Shown here piece after piece: positions 37,402 to 52,764 of a stretch of DNA of 64,000 nucleotides. Positions within the stretch are counted from its first letter, which is position 1. Each line of letters opens with the position of its first letter. Position numbers and translations under genes: made by a program. Source of the DNA: Azospirillum brasilense (GTDB taxonomy: Bacteria; Pseudomonadota; Alphaproteobacteria; Azospirillales; Azospirillaceae); assembly GCF_008365405.1 (NCBI RefSeq), contig NZ_QOKV01000002.1, forward strand, positions 248,001-312,000. The letters run 5' to 3'. The notes beneath the pieces are model-generated. The model did no database searches. It was not told where the DNA came from and saw only the letters and a program-made list of their open reading frames with translations.

Positions 37402-39396
37402 CTACTCGGCGGCCTCGGCAAGGGTCCGGGCGAAATCACGCTCCATCTCGTCCAGCAGGCGGACCACCTCCGCCGAGGCCCGCTTCATCTCGGCGGCGTG
37501 GCGTTCGGCCTCCATGCGGTTGCCGGCCTGGAGGGCGAGCAGCGTCTCGCGGCCCGACTCATGAACGGTCCGGTGCGGCGTGGCCATACCCTTGTAGGTG
37601 GGCAGGCGCATCGTCCGGGGATCGTTCACGCTGTCGTACCAGCGACCCAGGCGGCAGGAGTGATGGGTGGACAGGTCCGCCGGCAGAAGCGTGCGCTGGC
37701 CGCCCACCGCCTCCATGATCTTGTCCACGAAGGCGAGATGATCCTGCTTGGCGAGACGGACCAGTTCGCCAACCCCGTCGCGGCTCATCCGGTCAACCTC
37801 CTCGCGGCCGATCTTGCGCTCGTCGAAGCGGATGTGCAGCCGGTTGTCGTGCCGCGCCACCACCGAACCGCGCAGCGACAGCTTATAGCCGGGAAGCGAC
37901 ACGGTGACCTGCCCGCCGGTGGGCGCCGCCCCCTTCGTCTCGGCGTAGCAGCCGCATTCGGAGATGTCGCGGACCAGCGCCGGCGTCTGGTCCACGCTGC
38001 CGTCCAGCAGCACCGGGCGGCGGCGCGTGTGCCGCCGGTTCGCCAAATCGGAAGAGGTGCGGATGGCCCGCGCCAGCAGGGACGGCAGGGTGTCCAGCGC
38101 CTCCTGCATGCGGTTGGCGCTCTCGCCGACGGTGTAGGCCACGGTTGTGGCGCGCTGGGTCTCGCCGCCCACGTCGGTCATCCGGGTGGCGATGCCGCGG
38201 AAGATGCCGGCGACCTCGCCGATGTTGCGGGCGATCTCACGCGAGGCGGAGGACTGTTCCTCCACCGCCGCGGCGATCGAGGAGTTGATCTCCTGCATGG
38301 TGGTGATGGTGGTGGCCACCCCGTCCATGCCGGTGATCGCCTGCTCCGCCACCGCCTGGATGGCGCCGACCTTGGCGGCGATCTCGTCCGCCGCCTTGGC
38401 CGACTGTCCGGCGAGGTTCTTCACCTCGGTCGCCACCACGGCGAAGCCCTTGCCGGCCTCGCCGGCCCGCGCCGCCTCGATGGTGGCGTTGAGGGCCAGC
38501 AGGTTGGTCTGCCCGGCAATGGCGCGGATGATGTTCAGGATGCCGCCGATCTCCTGCGCCGCGGTGCTGAGCTGCGCCATGATCTGGCGGGCCTCGCCGC
38601 TCTTCTCCACCGCCTCGCCGGCGATCCGGGACGCGCCGCTGACCTGGACCGAGATCTCGCCGACCGCGGCCTGGAGCTGCTCCGCCCCCGCGGCGACCGT
38701 CTGGGCGGCGTCCAAGGCCTCCGCCGTGTCGGCCGACGTGCCGGTGATGCTGTCCTTCACGGACGCGCAGACGCTGTCCAGGTCACCGACCGTGCGGCGC
38801 AGGTCGGCGGTGTAGCTGGCGACGCTGTCCACCACGTCGTTGGCCTCGTGGTCGATGGAATCGACCATCGCGTCCACCGCCTGGAGCCGCTCGTCGATCA
38901 GGCGGTCCCAATAGACGGACAGGGCGGCGTCGAGATCCATCAGCACCGCCGACACCACGGCGCGCTGCATGGTCACGATGAAGCCGAGCCGGCTGCCGGT
39001 CAGCAGGGTTCCGCCCATGTTCTGCGCCAGGGCGGCCATGATCTCGCCCAGGATGAAGGCGTAGCCGCCGACGTACCAGCTCGGGCTCAGCCCGATGCGG
39101 TGGTGGGCGATGCCGACCGCGCGCACCGACTCCTTGTAGCTGTCGTCGAAGCGGCCCTCGAACAGACGGGTCCAGTGCGCGATCTGGGCGCGCTTGGCCC
39201 CTTCGACCTGCGCCGGGTTGGCGAACAGGCCGGCCAGTTCGGGCTGGGCCATCGTGCGGGCGTAGAAGCGGTCCAGAATCCCCGGCAGGGCTCTGGCGAT
39301 GATCGGCAACGCCTGCCGCAGGCTGCCGACCGTTTCCGGTCCCAAATCGAAATAGGCGGTCTTGGTGACGTCAAGGGCGCGCAGGGAGTCCGGCAT
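37402..39396 (-). CDS. Globin-coupled chemoreceptor with PilZ and CZB domains
   Basis: 664 residues, no membrane helix. Protoglobin-type sensor at 10-170 with the haem-ligand region [16 protein letters not shown] (His98/99), then an MCP signalling region with the hairpin tip [30 protein letters not shown] (294-323). A PilZ domain follows (RRHTRRR 454-460 and D477-I-S-E-C-G482, the c-di-GMP RxxxR and DxSxxG motifs). It ends in a CZB zinc domain (H553, HHSC 578-581, H608, H612). It probably reports oxygen or redox through haem to CheA, with c-di-GMP and zinc-linked redox inputs. ATG at 39396 chosen over an upstream TTG at 39432; neither has a strong ribosome binding site. Confidence 0.9.
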   Translation of the reverse strand: MPDSLRALDVTKTAYFDLGPETVGSLRQALPIIARALPGILDRFYARTMAQPELAGLFANPAQVEGAKRAQIAHWTRLFEGRFDDSYKESVRAVGIAHHRIGLSPSWYVGGYAFILGEIMAALAQNMGGTLLTGSRLGFIVTMQRAVVSAVLMDLDAALSVYWDRLIDERLQAVDAMVDSIDHEANDVVDSVASYTADLRRTVGDLDSVCASVKDSITGTSADTAEALDAAQTVAAGAEQLQAAVGEISVQVSGASRIAGEAVEKSGEARQIMAQLSTAAQEIGGILNIIRAIAGQTNLLALNATIEAARAGEAGKGFAVVATEVKNLAGQSAKAADEIAAKVGAIQAVAEQAITGMDGVATTITTMQEINSSIAAAVEEQSSASREIARNIGEVAGIFRGIATRMTDVGGETQRATTVAYTVGESANRMQEALDTLPSLLARAIRTSSDLANRRHTRRRPVLLDGSVDQTPALVRDISECGCYAETKGAAPTGGQVTVSLPGYKLSLRGSVVARHDNRLHIRFDERKIGREEVDRMSRDGVGELVRLAKQDHLAFVDKIMEAVGGQRTLLPADLSTHHSCRLGRWYDSVNDPRTMRLPTYKGMATPHRTVHESGRETLLALQAGNRMEAERHAAEMKRASAEVVRLLDEMERDFARTLAEAAE

Positions 39397-39745
39397 GGCG
39401 AATGTTTGTATTCTGTAATGAACGAACGCCAACCGATAACATTTCCCCTACACCAAAGGTATCCCTAAAAGGAATTCGCATGCGACATGCTGTCCCACCT
39501 CATGATTAACAGATGGTTTACTTTGCTCGATGCGCAACATGGACGCAATGAATAAGCCTTGAAATACAAACACTTTCCTCAAGACGGATGGCAGAAGTCG
39601 AAACGGCACCTTCACATTGCATGAATCCGGTGCGTCCCGAGGTTGATAAAACTATTTGTTTCAAATGCGTGGCAAAGGTTACCAATGCGCCGCCTTCCCG
39701 GTGTCTCCGGGACGACCCGACGGATTTCCAAGGAGTTTTCGGCCG
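39397..39745. other. Intergenic region between two divergent chemoreceptor genes
   Basis: 349 bases, clearly richer in A/T than its surroundings. It must carry the promoters of both divergent receptor genes. I could not find a convincing sigma-70 or flagellar sigma-28 pair. A CCGATAA at 39432-39438 resembles a sigma-28 -10 box but is 300 bases from the rightward start and lacks a good -35 partner. Confidence 0.5.
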
Positions 39746-41740
39746 ATGAATCCCCTCCGCACGTTCAGCCTTGCGACGAAGCTGACCATTCTGTGCACAT
39801 TCGGCCTGATTGCCCTGTCGGGCGCCCTGACCTACGCGACGATCGCCAAAGTCACCGCCAGCATCAGCAAGGACGCGGCGGAGCGGAGGGAGCAGGCCAT
39901 CACCAACTTCCGCATGCTGCTCGACCAGAAAGGGGCCGAGTACCGGCTCAAGGACGGCGCGCTGTACATCGACGATTTCAAGCTGGACGGCGCGAACGAC
40001 ATCGTCGACACCGTCCGCAGCGTGACCGGCGGCGTGGCCACCATCTTCCGCGGCGACACCCGCGTGGCGACCAACATCCACAACCCGGACGGCAGCCGGG
40101 CCGTCGGGACGAAGCTGGCGCGCGGCCCCGTCTACAGCGCCGTCATCGACGGCAAGGAGCCCTTCCGCGGCGAGGCCGACATCCTGGGCGACGCCTATTT
40201 CACCGCCTACGACCCGATCGTCGACCAGAACGGCGAGGTCATCGGCGTCCTGTTCGTCGGCTTGAAGAAGAGCGTCGCGCTGCGCGTGCTGGACGAGGTC
40301 GTAACCAACATCATCCAGGTGGCGGCGGTCATCACCGTCGGCATGGCCCTGGTGATGCTGGTGGTGGTCCGGCGCCAGTTCCGCACGCTGGACCAGATCC
40401 GCGGCACCATGTTTCAACTGGCTGAGGAGCGGTACGAGGTGACGGTGCCCGGCCTGGACCGCCAGGACGAGATCGGCGCCATGGCCAAGACCGTCGAGGT
40501 CTTCCGCCAGAAGGGCATCGACAACCAGCGCCTGCGCGAGGCGCAGGAGCGCGAGCGCCGCGAAGCCGAGGCCGCCAAGATCGCCGCCCTGGAATCGATG
40601 GCCCGCACGGTGGAGCAGGAAACCCGCACCGCCGTGGACCGCGTCGCCGAACGGTCGGTCTCGATGGACAGCAACGCCCAGGCGATGGCCAGTTCGGCCG
40701 AGACCGTCTCCGCCAATTCGCAGAGCGTGGCGGCCGCGGCGGAACAGGCGCTGGGCAACGCCCAGGCCGTGGCGGCGGCCACCGACCAGCTCACCGCCTC
40801 CATCGCCGAGATCACCGGCCAGGTCACCTTCGCCAGCCAGATCTCCCGCCGCGCGGTGGAAAGCGGCCGCAGGACGGAGGACGTGGTGCTCTCCCTGTCC
40901 GAGGCCATCGGGCACATCGGGGAGGTCGCCACCTTCATTCAGGACATCGCCAGCCAGACCAACCTGCTGGCGCTGAACGCGACGATCGAAGCGGCCCGCG
41001 CCGGCGAGGCCGGCAAGGGCTTCGCGGTGGTGGCCCAGGAGGTGAAGAACCTCGCCACCCAGACCTCCAAATCGGCGGAGGAGATCTCACGCCAGATCAC
41101 CGATCTGCAGAGCATGACCGCCGGAGCCGTCGACGCGGTGCAGGACATCGGGCGGACCATCACCGAGATCGACGGCGTCGCCAGCAGCATCGCCAGCGCC
41201 ATGGACGAGCAGGGGGCAGCGACCAGCGAGATCTCCCGCAACGTCGGCCAGACCGCCGCCGCCGCTCAGGAGGTGTCGTCCCGCATCGCCCATGTGTCGG
41301 AGGAGGCGGCGGTGACCGGCAGCCGCGCCGACGAGGTGCGCCGGGTCGCGTCCGACGTGGCGGGAAGCATCGACCAGCTCCGCGAGATGCTGGTGCGTGC
41401 CGTGCGCACCGCCACGCCGGAGGTTGACCGCCGCCGCGCTCCGCGGTTCGAGGTCAACCTGTCCTGCACCATCGCCGGGGCGGTGGGATCACTGACGGGA
41501 CAGCTCACCAACCTGTCGGAGGGCGGCGCCACCATCCGCGGCCTGGACAGGACGCAATTGGGCAGCCGCGGCGTGCTGACCATTCCCGGCTGTGCCGTCT
41601 CCATCCCCTTCGTGGTGCTGGGGGGCAAGGAGCAGGACCTGCATGTCCGGTTCGAGCTGACTCCGGACGTCGCCGACCGCTTCGCCGCGGACGTCCAACG
41701 TCTCACCGCGGGGCTGCACCCGCTGCCGGCGGTCGCCTGA
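39746..41740 (+). CDS. Transmembrane Cache chemoreceptor with C-terminal PilZ domain
   Basis: 664 residues; AAGGAG ten bases before the ATG. Membrane helix at about 12-34, periplasmic Cache-type sensor ([22 protein letters not shown] ... [31 protein letters not shown]), second helix at about 195-220, HAMP, then the MCP tip [31 protein letters not shown]. The C terminus is PilZ with RRAPR and NLSEGG, intact c-di-GMP motifs. The layout matches Azospirillum Tlp1, an energy-taxis receptor tuned by c-di-GMP. The Cache ligand is unknown. Confidence 0.9.
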   Translation: MNPLRTFSLATKLTILCTFGLIALSGALTYATIAKVTASISKDAAERREQAITNFRMLLDQKGAEYRLKDGALYIDDFKLDGANDIVDTVRSVTGGVATIFRGDTRVATNIHNPDGSRAVGTKLARGPVYSAVIDGKEPFRGEADILGDAYFTAYDPIVDQNGEVIGVLFVGLKKSVALRVLDEVVTNIIQVAAVITVGMALVMLVVVRRQFRTLDQIRGTMFQLAEERYEVTVPGLDRQDEIGAMAKTVEVFRQKGIDNQRLREAQERERREAEAAKIAALESMARTVEQETRTAVDRVAERSVSMDSNAQAMASSAETVSANSQSVAAAAEQALGNAQAVAAATDQLTASIAEITGQVTFASQISRRAVESGRRTEDVVLSLSEAIGHIGEVATFIQDIASQTNLLALNATIEAARAGEAGKGFAVVAQEVKNLATQTSKSAEEISRQITDLQSMTAGAVDAVQDIGRTITEIDGVASSIASAMDEQGAATSEISRNVGQTAAAAQEVSSRIAHVSEEAAVTGSRADEVRRVASDVAGSIDQLREMLVRAVRTATPEVDRRRAPRFEVNLSCTIAGAVGSLTGQLTNLSEGGATIRGLDRTQLGSRGVLTIPGCAVSIPFVVLGGKEQDLHVRFELTPDVADRFAADVQRLTAGLHPLPAVA

Positions 41741-41751
41741 GGCGGAGCGGA

Positions 41752-41781
41752 TCAAGCCCGTAGCCGATCCGCCGGGCTTGA
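41752..41781. terminator. Hairpin between convergent genes
   Basis: Stem TCAAGCCCG (41752-41760) with CGGGCTTGA (41773-41781), 12-base loop. An alternative pairing GCGGATC/GATCCGC overlaps it. It sits between the stops of the Cache receptor and the DUF4142 gene. No T-tract, so termination strength is uncertain. Confidence 0.45.
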
Positions 41782-41798
41782 CCGCGGAAGCCCTGACG

Positions 41799-42392
41799 CT
41801 ACGGCAGTTGCGCCAGCGGACTGCCGAGCGCGCGCAGGTCGCGCGCGTGCATTTGCAGGCCGGGCAGCCATTTGGTGGCGAAGGCCCGAACATCCGGGTC
41901 GGTCCCACCCTGGGCCTGCGCGTTGAACAGGGCGATCGACACCTCATGCTCGGCGATCTGCTGCTGCAGATACTGCCGATCGAACGCGGCTCCCTGGAGC
42001 GAGGCCAACGCGTCGGCGACCGCCTGCCGGCCGGGATCGGGGGCGGTGGGCGGTGTGACGCCCTTGGCTTGGGCGAGCCGGGCCAGTTCCCGGTTGGCTT
42101 GGGTGTGGTCGGCGGCGATGCGCCGGCCGAGGTCGCGCACGGTGGCGCTGGATGCCTGCCGCTGGGCCAGCGTGCCCATCGCCACCTCGCCGAAGCCGCC
42201 GTAGGCCGCCTGGGTCAGGAAGGACTGGTCCGCCACCGTCAGCGTCGAGGAGGCGCCCGACCCGGTGCTTCCCATCTGGGACGCGGAGGCACCGGAACTT
42301 CCCATTGGCGGCGCGAGGCCCGGCTCGCTCGTACAGGCGGCGAGCGCAAGGATGGACACGGCGGCAAGGGCCGCGGTTCGCAGCATGGGCAT
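41799..42392 (-). CDS. DUF4142 lipoprotein
   Basis: 197 residues; GGGAGG five bases before the ATG at 42392. The signal peptide ends in a lipobox (ILALAACTSEP), so the protein should be acylated at Cys. Low-complexity Gly/Ser linker, then a helical ferritin-like domain: DQSFLTQAAYGGFGEVAMGTLAQRQASSATVRDLGRRIAADHTQANREL ... IAEHEVSIALFNAQAQGG, the DUF4142 pattern. Members are envelope proteins often induced by stress; the biochemical role is unknown. Confidence 0.82.
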   Translation of the reverse strand: MPMLRTAALAAVSILALAACTSEPGLAPPMGSSGASASQMGSTGSGASSTLTVADQSFLTQAAYGGFGEVAMGTLAQRQASSATVRDLGRRIAADHTQANRELARLAQAKGVTPPTAPDPGRQAVADALASLQGAAFDRQYLQQQIAEHEVSIALFNAQAQGGTDPDVRAFATKWLPGLQMHARDLRALGSPLAQLP

Positions 42393-42596
42393 TCCGACCT
42401 CCCGATCTACAATCTTGCGTTGGGACACACCGGTCCCCCAACAGCTTCCTGTTCTCCTTGTGCCTGGCAATGAGCGTTTTTACGGCCCCCCTGCCTACAA
42501 GGACAGGTTGACCGGTGCCATCTTTCATAGGATGGACCGCAGGGAGACGGGCGACTCTGTCCGGACGGGCGTGCCCTTGCGGCCGGGCGCCGGTCG

Positions 42597-42620
42597 CGGG
42601 AGGGGCCGTCGCCCCTCCCG
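42597..42620 (-). terminator. Candidate terminator downstream of cytochrome c
   Basis: A perfect 10-bp stem CGGGAGGGGC/GCCCCTCCCG with a four-base loop, 29 bases after the cytochrome c stop. No T-tract follows on the reverse strand, so it may act as an mRNA-stabilising hairpin instead. Confidence 0.5.
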
Positions 42621-42649
42621 GTCACGCAGCGCATGTCCGTGCGGACGTG

Positions 42650-43021
42650 TCAGCTGTTCTTCTTCAGGAAGGCGATCAGGTCCTTGCGAGCCTGCTCGTT
42701 CTTCACGCCGGCGAAGGCCATCTTGTTGCCGGGGACGGTGCCCTTCGGATCGGTCAGGTACTTGTCGAGATTGGCCTCGTCCCAGGCGAGACCGGCGCCC
42801 TTCATCGCGTCGGAATACTTGAAGCTCTCGATGGAGCCCGAGGCACGGCCAACGACGCCGTGCAGGTTCGGACCGACGCGGTTCGGGCCGCCGGCCTCGA
42901 TGGTGTGGCAGGCCTTGCACTGGTTGAACACCTTCTCGCCCGCATCGGCGTCCTGCGCCGAGGCGATGCCGGGAAGGGCGGCGAACAGGCCGAAGGCCAG
43001 AACGGCAACACTACGCTTCAT
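42650..43021 (-). CDS. Periplasmic class I cytochrome c (c2-like)
   Basis: 123 residues with a Sec signal peptide (cut near ASA-QDADAG). Haem attachment C35-K-A-C38-H39, axial Met at M101 in PGNKMAFAG. GPNLHGVVGRASGS and YSDAMKGAGLAWDEANLDKYLTDPKG match mitochondrial-type cytochrome c and c2. It carries electrons between the bc1 complex and oxidases or reductases in the periplasm. The start at MKRSVAV gives a proper signal sequence. About 290 non-coding bases follow before the pentapeptide gene; I see nothing specific in them. Confidence 0.92.
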   Translation of the reverse strand: MKRSVAVLAFGLFAALPGIASAQDADAGEKVFNQCKACHTIEAGGPNRVGPNLHGVVGRASGSIESFKYSDAMKGAGLAWDEANLDKYLTDPKGTVPGNKMAFAGVKNEQARKDLIAFLKKNS

Positions 43022-43315
43022 TGCACTATCCTCGATTTCCAATGCCCAAAAGACAGGCACGGCCACCCAAGGCCCGCAGGACGTCCTGCGTTCTTCGCAT
43101 CGCCACAATCAATATTCGTCGCATCGGCGCGCGGCGTCCGCCGCTCCGTTACTTGGCCACGATCATGACGAGCGGCTCGGGAAACCAGCCGCCACCTCGG
43201 CCGGCGTTTTAATCCCCGTATGCTGGTATGCACAATGCCGGGTATGGCCGGGAGACCTCCCCTGCGACAAAATGTCCAGCTCTTTGCGAAAATTTTTCGG
43301 GATTAAAATTCACGG

Positions 43316-44602
43316 TCACTTCAACCGGCAATGAACCAGGGTCGTCCCGGTGGTGATGGCCTTCTCGATGTCGGTGTCGCGCAGGTCGGCGCCCGACAGA
43401 TTGCAATTGGTCAGATCCGCCCCGGCCAGACGCGCTCCCCGCAGGTCGGCGCCGCGAATGTCGCTGTCAGCCATCTGGGCGCCGCACAGATTGGTCGGCC
43501 ACATACGCCCGGTGGGTTGGCCGTTGGCCGCCAGCAGCTCGATGGCCCGCATCACCGCGTTGCGCATCATGGCGCGGGTCAGGTCGCAGCCCTCGAAGCT
43601 GGCCCCGGACAGTTCCGAATTCTCGAAACAGGCTTCGCGCATGCGGCAACCGGGAAACTGGGCGATCTGCAGCTTGCTGTCCCGGAAGCTCGCCCGTGTG
43701 AAATCGCAATTGCGGAAGATCGCCCCGCTCAGGTCGCAGCCATCGAAGTCGGTTCCGACGAAGGCCCCGTCCGACACATCGAACCGCTTGCCCTGCTTGC
43801 CGTTGCTGTTGATCCACCGCACATGGCCGTCCAGCCCCTCCCGGATTTCCGGCGGAAAGTCGGACTGGTTGCGGTGGTAGATGGCGCCCATCATCCGCGC
43901 CTCCGCCCAATCGGCGGTGGCCATGGCGACGTTGCGCAGCTCGGCGTCGCGCAGGTCGGCGCCCTGGAAGGTGGCCCCGGCGACAGAGGCGTTGTTCAGG
44001 ATGGCGCCCTTCAGCTTCGCCATGCTGAAATCGGCGCCGCGCAGATCCGCGCCGCTGAGGTTGGCGCCGAACAGAGCGGCGTTGCTGAAATCCGCCCCCT
44101 CCAGACTGGCGCGGGTCAGGTTGGCGCCGGTCAGATCGGCGTCGGTGAAATTCGCGTTGACCAGGACGGCTTCCCGCAGCGCCGCCTCCTGGCGGGCCTT
44201 GCGCCGGTCCTTCCACAGCACGAGCTGGCCGGGGCGCAGGTCCGCCCGTTCGAACAGGGTGTTGCGCAGGCAGGCCTTGGTGAAGTTGGCGCCGCGCATG
44301 TCCGCCCCGACCAGCGAGGCTTCCCGCAGGTCTGCGGACACGAAGCTGGCACCGAACAGATCCGCTCCGTCGAAGTTGCAGCGCCGGAGAACGCTGCGCC
44401 GGAAATTCGCCCCGGTCAGGATGGCGTCCGACAGGAGCAACCCCGACAGGTCGAAGCCGGTCAGGTCCGCCGCCTTCATTTGAAGACGTAGGCCGTTCGG
44501 GCGCGCGGCCAAGTAGAGCCGGTGGGCTCTGATGGCCTGCGCCAGATCCTCCAGGTTCAGGTCCGCTCCATCGCCCGGCCCGCTTGTCGGGGCAACGCTC
44601 AT
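43316..44602 (-). CDS. Pentapeptide-repeat protein
   Basis: 428 residues; GGGGGA five bases before the ATG at 44602. Dozens of A(D/N)LxG-type repeats, for example ADLTGANLTRASLEGADFSN and GADLRGADFSMAKLKGAILN. These fold as right-handed quadrilateral beta-helices. Two non-repeat inserts interrupt the array: WKDRRKARQEA, and a longer one around YHRNQSDFPPEIREGL that resembles an insert seen in other alphaproteobacterial members. No signal peptide, so cytoplasmic. Some members mimic DNA and protect gyrase, but nothing here shows that role. An upstream extension to 44710 is AT-rich and unlikely to be coding. Confidence 0.85.
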   Translation of the reverse strand: MSVAPTSGPGDGADLNLEDLAQAIRAHRLYLAARPNGLRLQMKAADLTGFDLSGLLLSDAILTGANFRRSVLRRCNFDGADLFGASFVSADLREASLVGADMRGANFTKACLRNTLFERADLRPGQLVLWKDRRKARQEAALREAVLVNANFTDADLTGANLTRASLEGADFSNAALFGANLSGADLRGADFSMAKLKGAILNNASVAGATFQGADLRDAELRNVAMATADWAEARMMGAIYHRNQSDFPPEIREGLDGHVRWINSNGKQGKRFDVSDGAFVGTDFDGCDLSGAIFRNCDFTRASFRDSKLQIAQFPGCRMREACFENSELSGASFEGCDLTRAMMRNAVMRAIELLAANGQPTGRMWPTNLCGAQMADSDIRGADLRGARLAGADLTNCNLSGADLRDTDIEKAITTGTTLVHCRLK

Positions 44603-44666
44603 CCAGGTCCCCCGCACCCTTATGGTCGACTCCACGCCCGCTCCGTGGAGATTGGCAAGCTTACGC

Positions 44667-44694
44667 GAAAAATTACTTGAAAAATTATTAATAA
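44667..44694. other. AT-rich direct repeat and palindrome upstream of pentapeptide gene
   Basis: GAAAAATTA occurs twice with a 12-base period (44667-44675 and 44679-44687) and runs into the palindrome TTATTAATAA (44685-44694). It stands out in this GC-rich genome and lies about 65-90 bases before the pentapeptide gene start. It could be a promoter UP-element or regulator site. It is part of the 427-base gene-free interval 44603-45029. Confidence 0.4.
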
Positions 44695-44823
44695 CCCCGC
44701 ATATCGTCACATGCCGACCGTGAGTTCGTCCCGCAGACTCCAGTCGATGCGAAGCAAAGACGGCCCAGCAGCGCGCAATTCACACTATTCCATATCGAAG
44801 CTAAGGAATAGATACGCCCTCTT

Positions 44824-44853
44824 TTGGGGTGCGCTCACTCCGATGGGTATAAC
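44824..44853 (+). promoter_or_regulatory. Candidate promoter of the response regulator gene
   Basis: TTGGGG (44824-44829) and TATAAC (44848-44853), 18-base spacer, about 180 bases before the response-regulator start. The -10 box is good, the -35 box is weak. The rest of 44603-45029 shows no gene. Confidence 0.35.
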
Positions 44854-45029
44854 CTGTTGGAGGTATTTGACCTTTTCTCCCTTAATTGCCTCACCCCTCC
44901 GTGCTACTCGTCCTGGTCAGCCTCGCCGGCATCCGACGCCTCCGCTCGGGTTTCGGCGGCGGGCGGGATGCGCGTCTCATCGATGCCGTCCCGGCACCGC
45001 AGCCGGCAAAACGACAAGAGGGAAAAGGG

Positions 45030-45461
45030 ATGACCAACCCGATCAACAGGTCACCACAGGCCCGGACGGATGGGACATTGACCGCCGATGCCGCTCCCAT
45101 CCGTGTCCTGGTCGTCGAGGATGAGACGATCGTCGCCATGTATTTGACCGATATGTTGGAGGAGTTGTCCTACGAGGTCTGCGGCGTCGCCGCCAACGCT
45201 GCCGACGCGCTTAAGATCGCGGAACGGGAGCGCCCCGCGCTGGCGCTGGTGGACATCGGCCTCGCCGGGCCGCAGGACGGCATCGAGACGGCGCAGGCGC
45301 TGCGCGAGCGCTTCTCCGTCGGCAGCATCTTCATGTCCGGGGCCAGCGACCCTGTCCTGCTGGAGCGCGCCCGCGCCGCCGGCTCCCACGGTTTCATCCA
45401 GAAGCCCTACGACGAGCGCCAGCTGAAGACTCTGTTGAACAACGCTGCCCCCCAGTATTAG
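45030..45461 (+). CDS. Single-domain response regulator
   Basis: 143 residues; GAGGGAAAAGGG precedes the ATG. A short polar N-terminal extension (MTNPINRSPQARTDG) precedes a receiver domain: VLVVEDETIVAMYLTDMLEE, phosphoacceptor Asp in ALVDIGLAG, Thr/Ser position in FMSGASD and Lys in IQKPYDERQL. No output domain. It lies 155 bases before the poly-HAMP hybrid kinase and may be its partner. The ED acidic pair and FMSG pattern resemble receivers linked to hybrid kinases or general stress signalling. Confidence 0.85.
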   Translation: MTNPINRSPQARTDGTLTADAAPIRVLVVEDETIVAMYLTDMLEELSYEVCGVAANAADALKIAERERPALALVDIGLAGPQDGIETAQALRERFSVGSIFMSGASDPVLLERARAAGSHGFIQKPYDERQLKTLLNNAAPQY

Positions 45462-45616
45462 CCCCCGCCGCCGTCCGCTTGCCGTCCCGTGGCTGCGCCG
45501 CTCAGGCACGCGGCCATTCCGGCGTTCCGCCGGGCGCGCTGCCAAACCCGCGCGAAGGGGCATCCGAGACACAGGCCAGGACTTTCTTCCAGGACTTTCT
45601 TAGGGACCATCGCGTC

Positions 45617-50548
<4,932 letters not shown>

Positions 50549-50558
50549 GGAGAAGCCC

Positions 50559-52646
50559 ATGCCCCACACCCAGATGCCCGCCAGCTTTACCGAGATCGAG
50601 GACGCCACACTGCCGCCGCCGGAGGTCCGCGTGCTCGTCGTGGACGACGATCCGCGGAACCTGCTGGCGATGCGGGAAACGTTGGCCGACCTGGACGCCA
50701 CGGTGATTCTCGCCCGCTCCGGCGAGGAGGCGCTGAAGCGCGTGCTCGACCAGGATTTCGCGGCGATCCTTATGGACGTCCACATGCCGGGCATGGACGG
50801 CTACGAAACGGCGGAGCTGATCCGCAACCGCCGCAAGTCGCGTCATATCCCCATCCTGTTCCTGACCGCCATCAACAAGGACGAGATGCACATCTTCCGC
50901 GGCTATTCCGCGGGGGCGGTCGATTACATGTTCAAGCCGGTGGACCCGGTCATCCTGCGCAGCAAGGTCACCGTCTTCGTCGAGCTGTACCGCAAGACGG
51001 AGGAGGTCAAGCGCCAAGCTGCCCTGCGCGAGCGGCTGATGGCCGAGAACTACCGCGTGCGGGCGGAGAAGCTGGAGGCCGAGCAGGCGCTGCGCCGGTC
51101 GGAGGAGCGGCAGGCAATGATCGCCCGTTCCCTGCCGATCGTGCTCTACACCGCAGGGCCGGAGCGCGGCACGCCCTTCCGCTACGTCACCGAGAATGTC
51201 GAGGCGCTGTTCGGCTTCCCCGCCGATCGCTTCCTGACGGATGGCGGCTTCTGGGAATCACGCCTGCATCCGGACGACCGCGAGCGCGCCGCCGTCCAGT
51301 TCGACGCGATGCGGCAGGGCGGCGTGTCCACCGTCGAATACCGCTGGCGCGCCGCCGACGGGCAGTACCGCACGCTCCTGGAGAAGGCCATGCTGCTGCC
51401 GGGCGAGGGCGGACGGCCGCCGGAACTCTGCGGCACGGTGCTGGACGTCACCGACACGCGGGAGCTTCAGCTCCAGCTCGCCCATGTCCAGAAGATGGAG
51501 ACCATCGGCCAACTGACCGGGGGCATCGCCCACGACTTCAACAACATGCTGACCGTGGTCATCGGCAGCCTGGAGCGGCTGGGCCGCATGACCTTCGACG
51601 ACCCCAAGGCGGCGCGGCGGGTGGAGATGGCCCTTCAGGCGTCGCTGCGCTGCTCCGACCTGACGCGGCGGCTGCTCGCCTTCGCGCGGCGCCAGCAGCT
51701 CCATCCCGAGAGCGTGGACATGGAGGCGCTGGTCCGCAACATGGGCGAGCTGATGGAGCGCACGCTGGGCTCGGCGATCACCGTCGAGATCGACAGCGCG
51801 CCGTCTCTGTGCCCGGCGCTGGTCGACCGCACGCAGGCGGAATCGGCCCTGCTGAACCTCGTCATCAACGCGCGCGACGCCATGCCGGCGGGCGGGACGT
51901 TGACCATCGCCACCGCGATGGTGGAGGCCGAGGAAGGGGACGCGGAGCTGCGCCCCGGACGCTATGTGCGGATGACGGTGAGCGACACCGGCTGCGGCAT
52001 GCCGCCGGAGGTCCTGGCCCGCGCCTTCGAGCCCTTCTTCACCACCAAGGAGATCGGCAAGGGCACCGGCCTGGGGCTGAGCATGATCCACGGATTCGTG
52101 AAGCAGTCGGGCGGGTTGATCCGGGTGGAGAGCGAGCCGGGCCGCGGCACCTCCTTCCACCTCCATCTGCCCTGCGCTCCGGCGGCCGTCCGCCAGGCGA
52201 AGACGCCGGAGGAAATCGAGGACAGCGGTCCGCTGCCCGGCCAGGGCGAGGTGATCCTGGTGGTGGACGACGACCGCGACGTGCGTCAGGTCGCCGTCCT
52301 GACCCTCCAGGATCTCGGCTACACCGTGGTCGAGGCAGAGAACGGGCCGGAGGCCCTGGCCGTGCTGGCCGGGGAACCGCGGGTGGACCTTCTGTTCACC
52401 GATGTCGTGATGCCCGGCGGCATGAACGGGCTGGAACTGGCCCAGGAGGCGCAACGCCGCTATCCGGCCCTGAAGGCGCTTTATGCCTCCGGCTACGCCC
52501 ATGGTGTGGCCGGCGGGCTGAGCGGCGAGGGGCCGGGTGCCGAGTTCCTGATCAAGCCCTACCGCGACCGCGATCTCGCCCGCGCCGTCCGCAAGGCGCT
52601 GTGCGGCGCCGTGGCTGATGCCTTCCCGGAGTTGAAGAGCGCCTGA
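50559..52646 (+). CDS. Hybrid histidine kinase: receiver-PAS-kinase-receiver
   Basis: 695 residues. The start at ATG 50559 is chosen because AGGAG lies six bases upstream; an ATG at 50532 overlaps the previous gene by 17 bases. N-terminal receiver ([14 protein letters not shown], Asp in [14 protein letters not shown]), coiled coil, PAS domain ([19 protein letters not shown] ... [13 protein letters not shown]), HisKA His in [15 protein letters not shown], HATPase ([25 protein letters not shown]) and a C-terminal receiver ([11 protein letters not shown], Asp in [14 protein letters not shown]). It probably forms a phosphorelay with the poly-HAMP kinase directly upstream. Confidence 0.9.
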   Translation: MPHTQMPASFTEIEDATLPPPEVRVLVVDDDPRNLLAMRETLADLDATVILARSGEEALKRVLDQDFAAILMDVHMPGMDGYETAELIRNRRKSRHIPILFLTAINKDEMHIFRGYSAGAVDYMFKPVDPVILRSKVTVFVELYRKTEEVKRQAALRERLMAENYRVRAEKLEAEQALRRSEERQAMIARSLPIVLYTAGPERGTPFRYVTENVEALFGFPADRFLTDGGFWESRLHPDDRERAAVQFDAMRQGGVSTVEYRWRAADGQYRTLLEKAMLLPGEGGRPPELCGTVLDVTDTRELQLQLAHVQKMETIGQLTGGIAHDFNNMLTVVIGSLERLGRMTFDDPKAARRVEMALQASLRCSDLTRRLLAFARRQQLHPESVDMEALVRNMGELMERTLGSAITVEIDSAPSLCPALVDRTQAESALLNLVINARDAMPAGGTLTIATAMVEAEEGDAELRPGRYVRMTVSDTGCGMPPEVLARAFEPFFTTKEIGKGTGLGLSMIHGFVKQSGGLIRVESEPGRGTSFHLHLPCAPAAVRQAKTPEEIEDSGPLPGQGEVILVVDDDRDVRQVAVLTLQDLGYTVVEAENGPEALAVLAGEPRVDLLFTDVVMPGGMNGLELAQEAQRRYPALKALYASGYAHGVAGGLSGEGPGAEFLIKPYRDRDLARAVRKALCGAVADAFPELKSA

Positions 52647-52764
52647 CGCTTGCCATCTCTATCAGACGCCGTCTCTGAATGGTCATTGTCGCCCTTTTGC
52701 CCCAACCGTGAGCGGGGCCGCGGTGTTCAGATGACGGTCGCGTTGCAATAAAGGAGTAGCCGAC

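Noticed and set aside
39431..39438. Possible flagellar sigma-28 -10 box (CCGATAA) before the chemoreceptor at 39746
   Set aside because: No TAAA-type -35 at the right distance and 300 bases from the start codon.
41799..42470. Longer start for the DUF4142 gene at 42470
   Set aside because: It would bury the lipoprotein signal peptide; the ATG at 42392 has GGGAGG at correct spacing.
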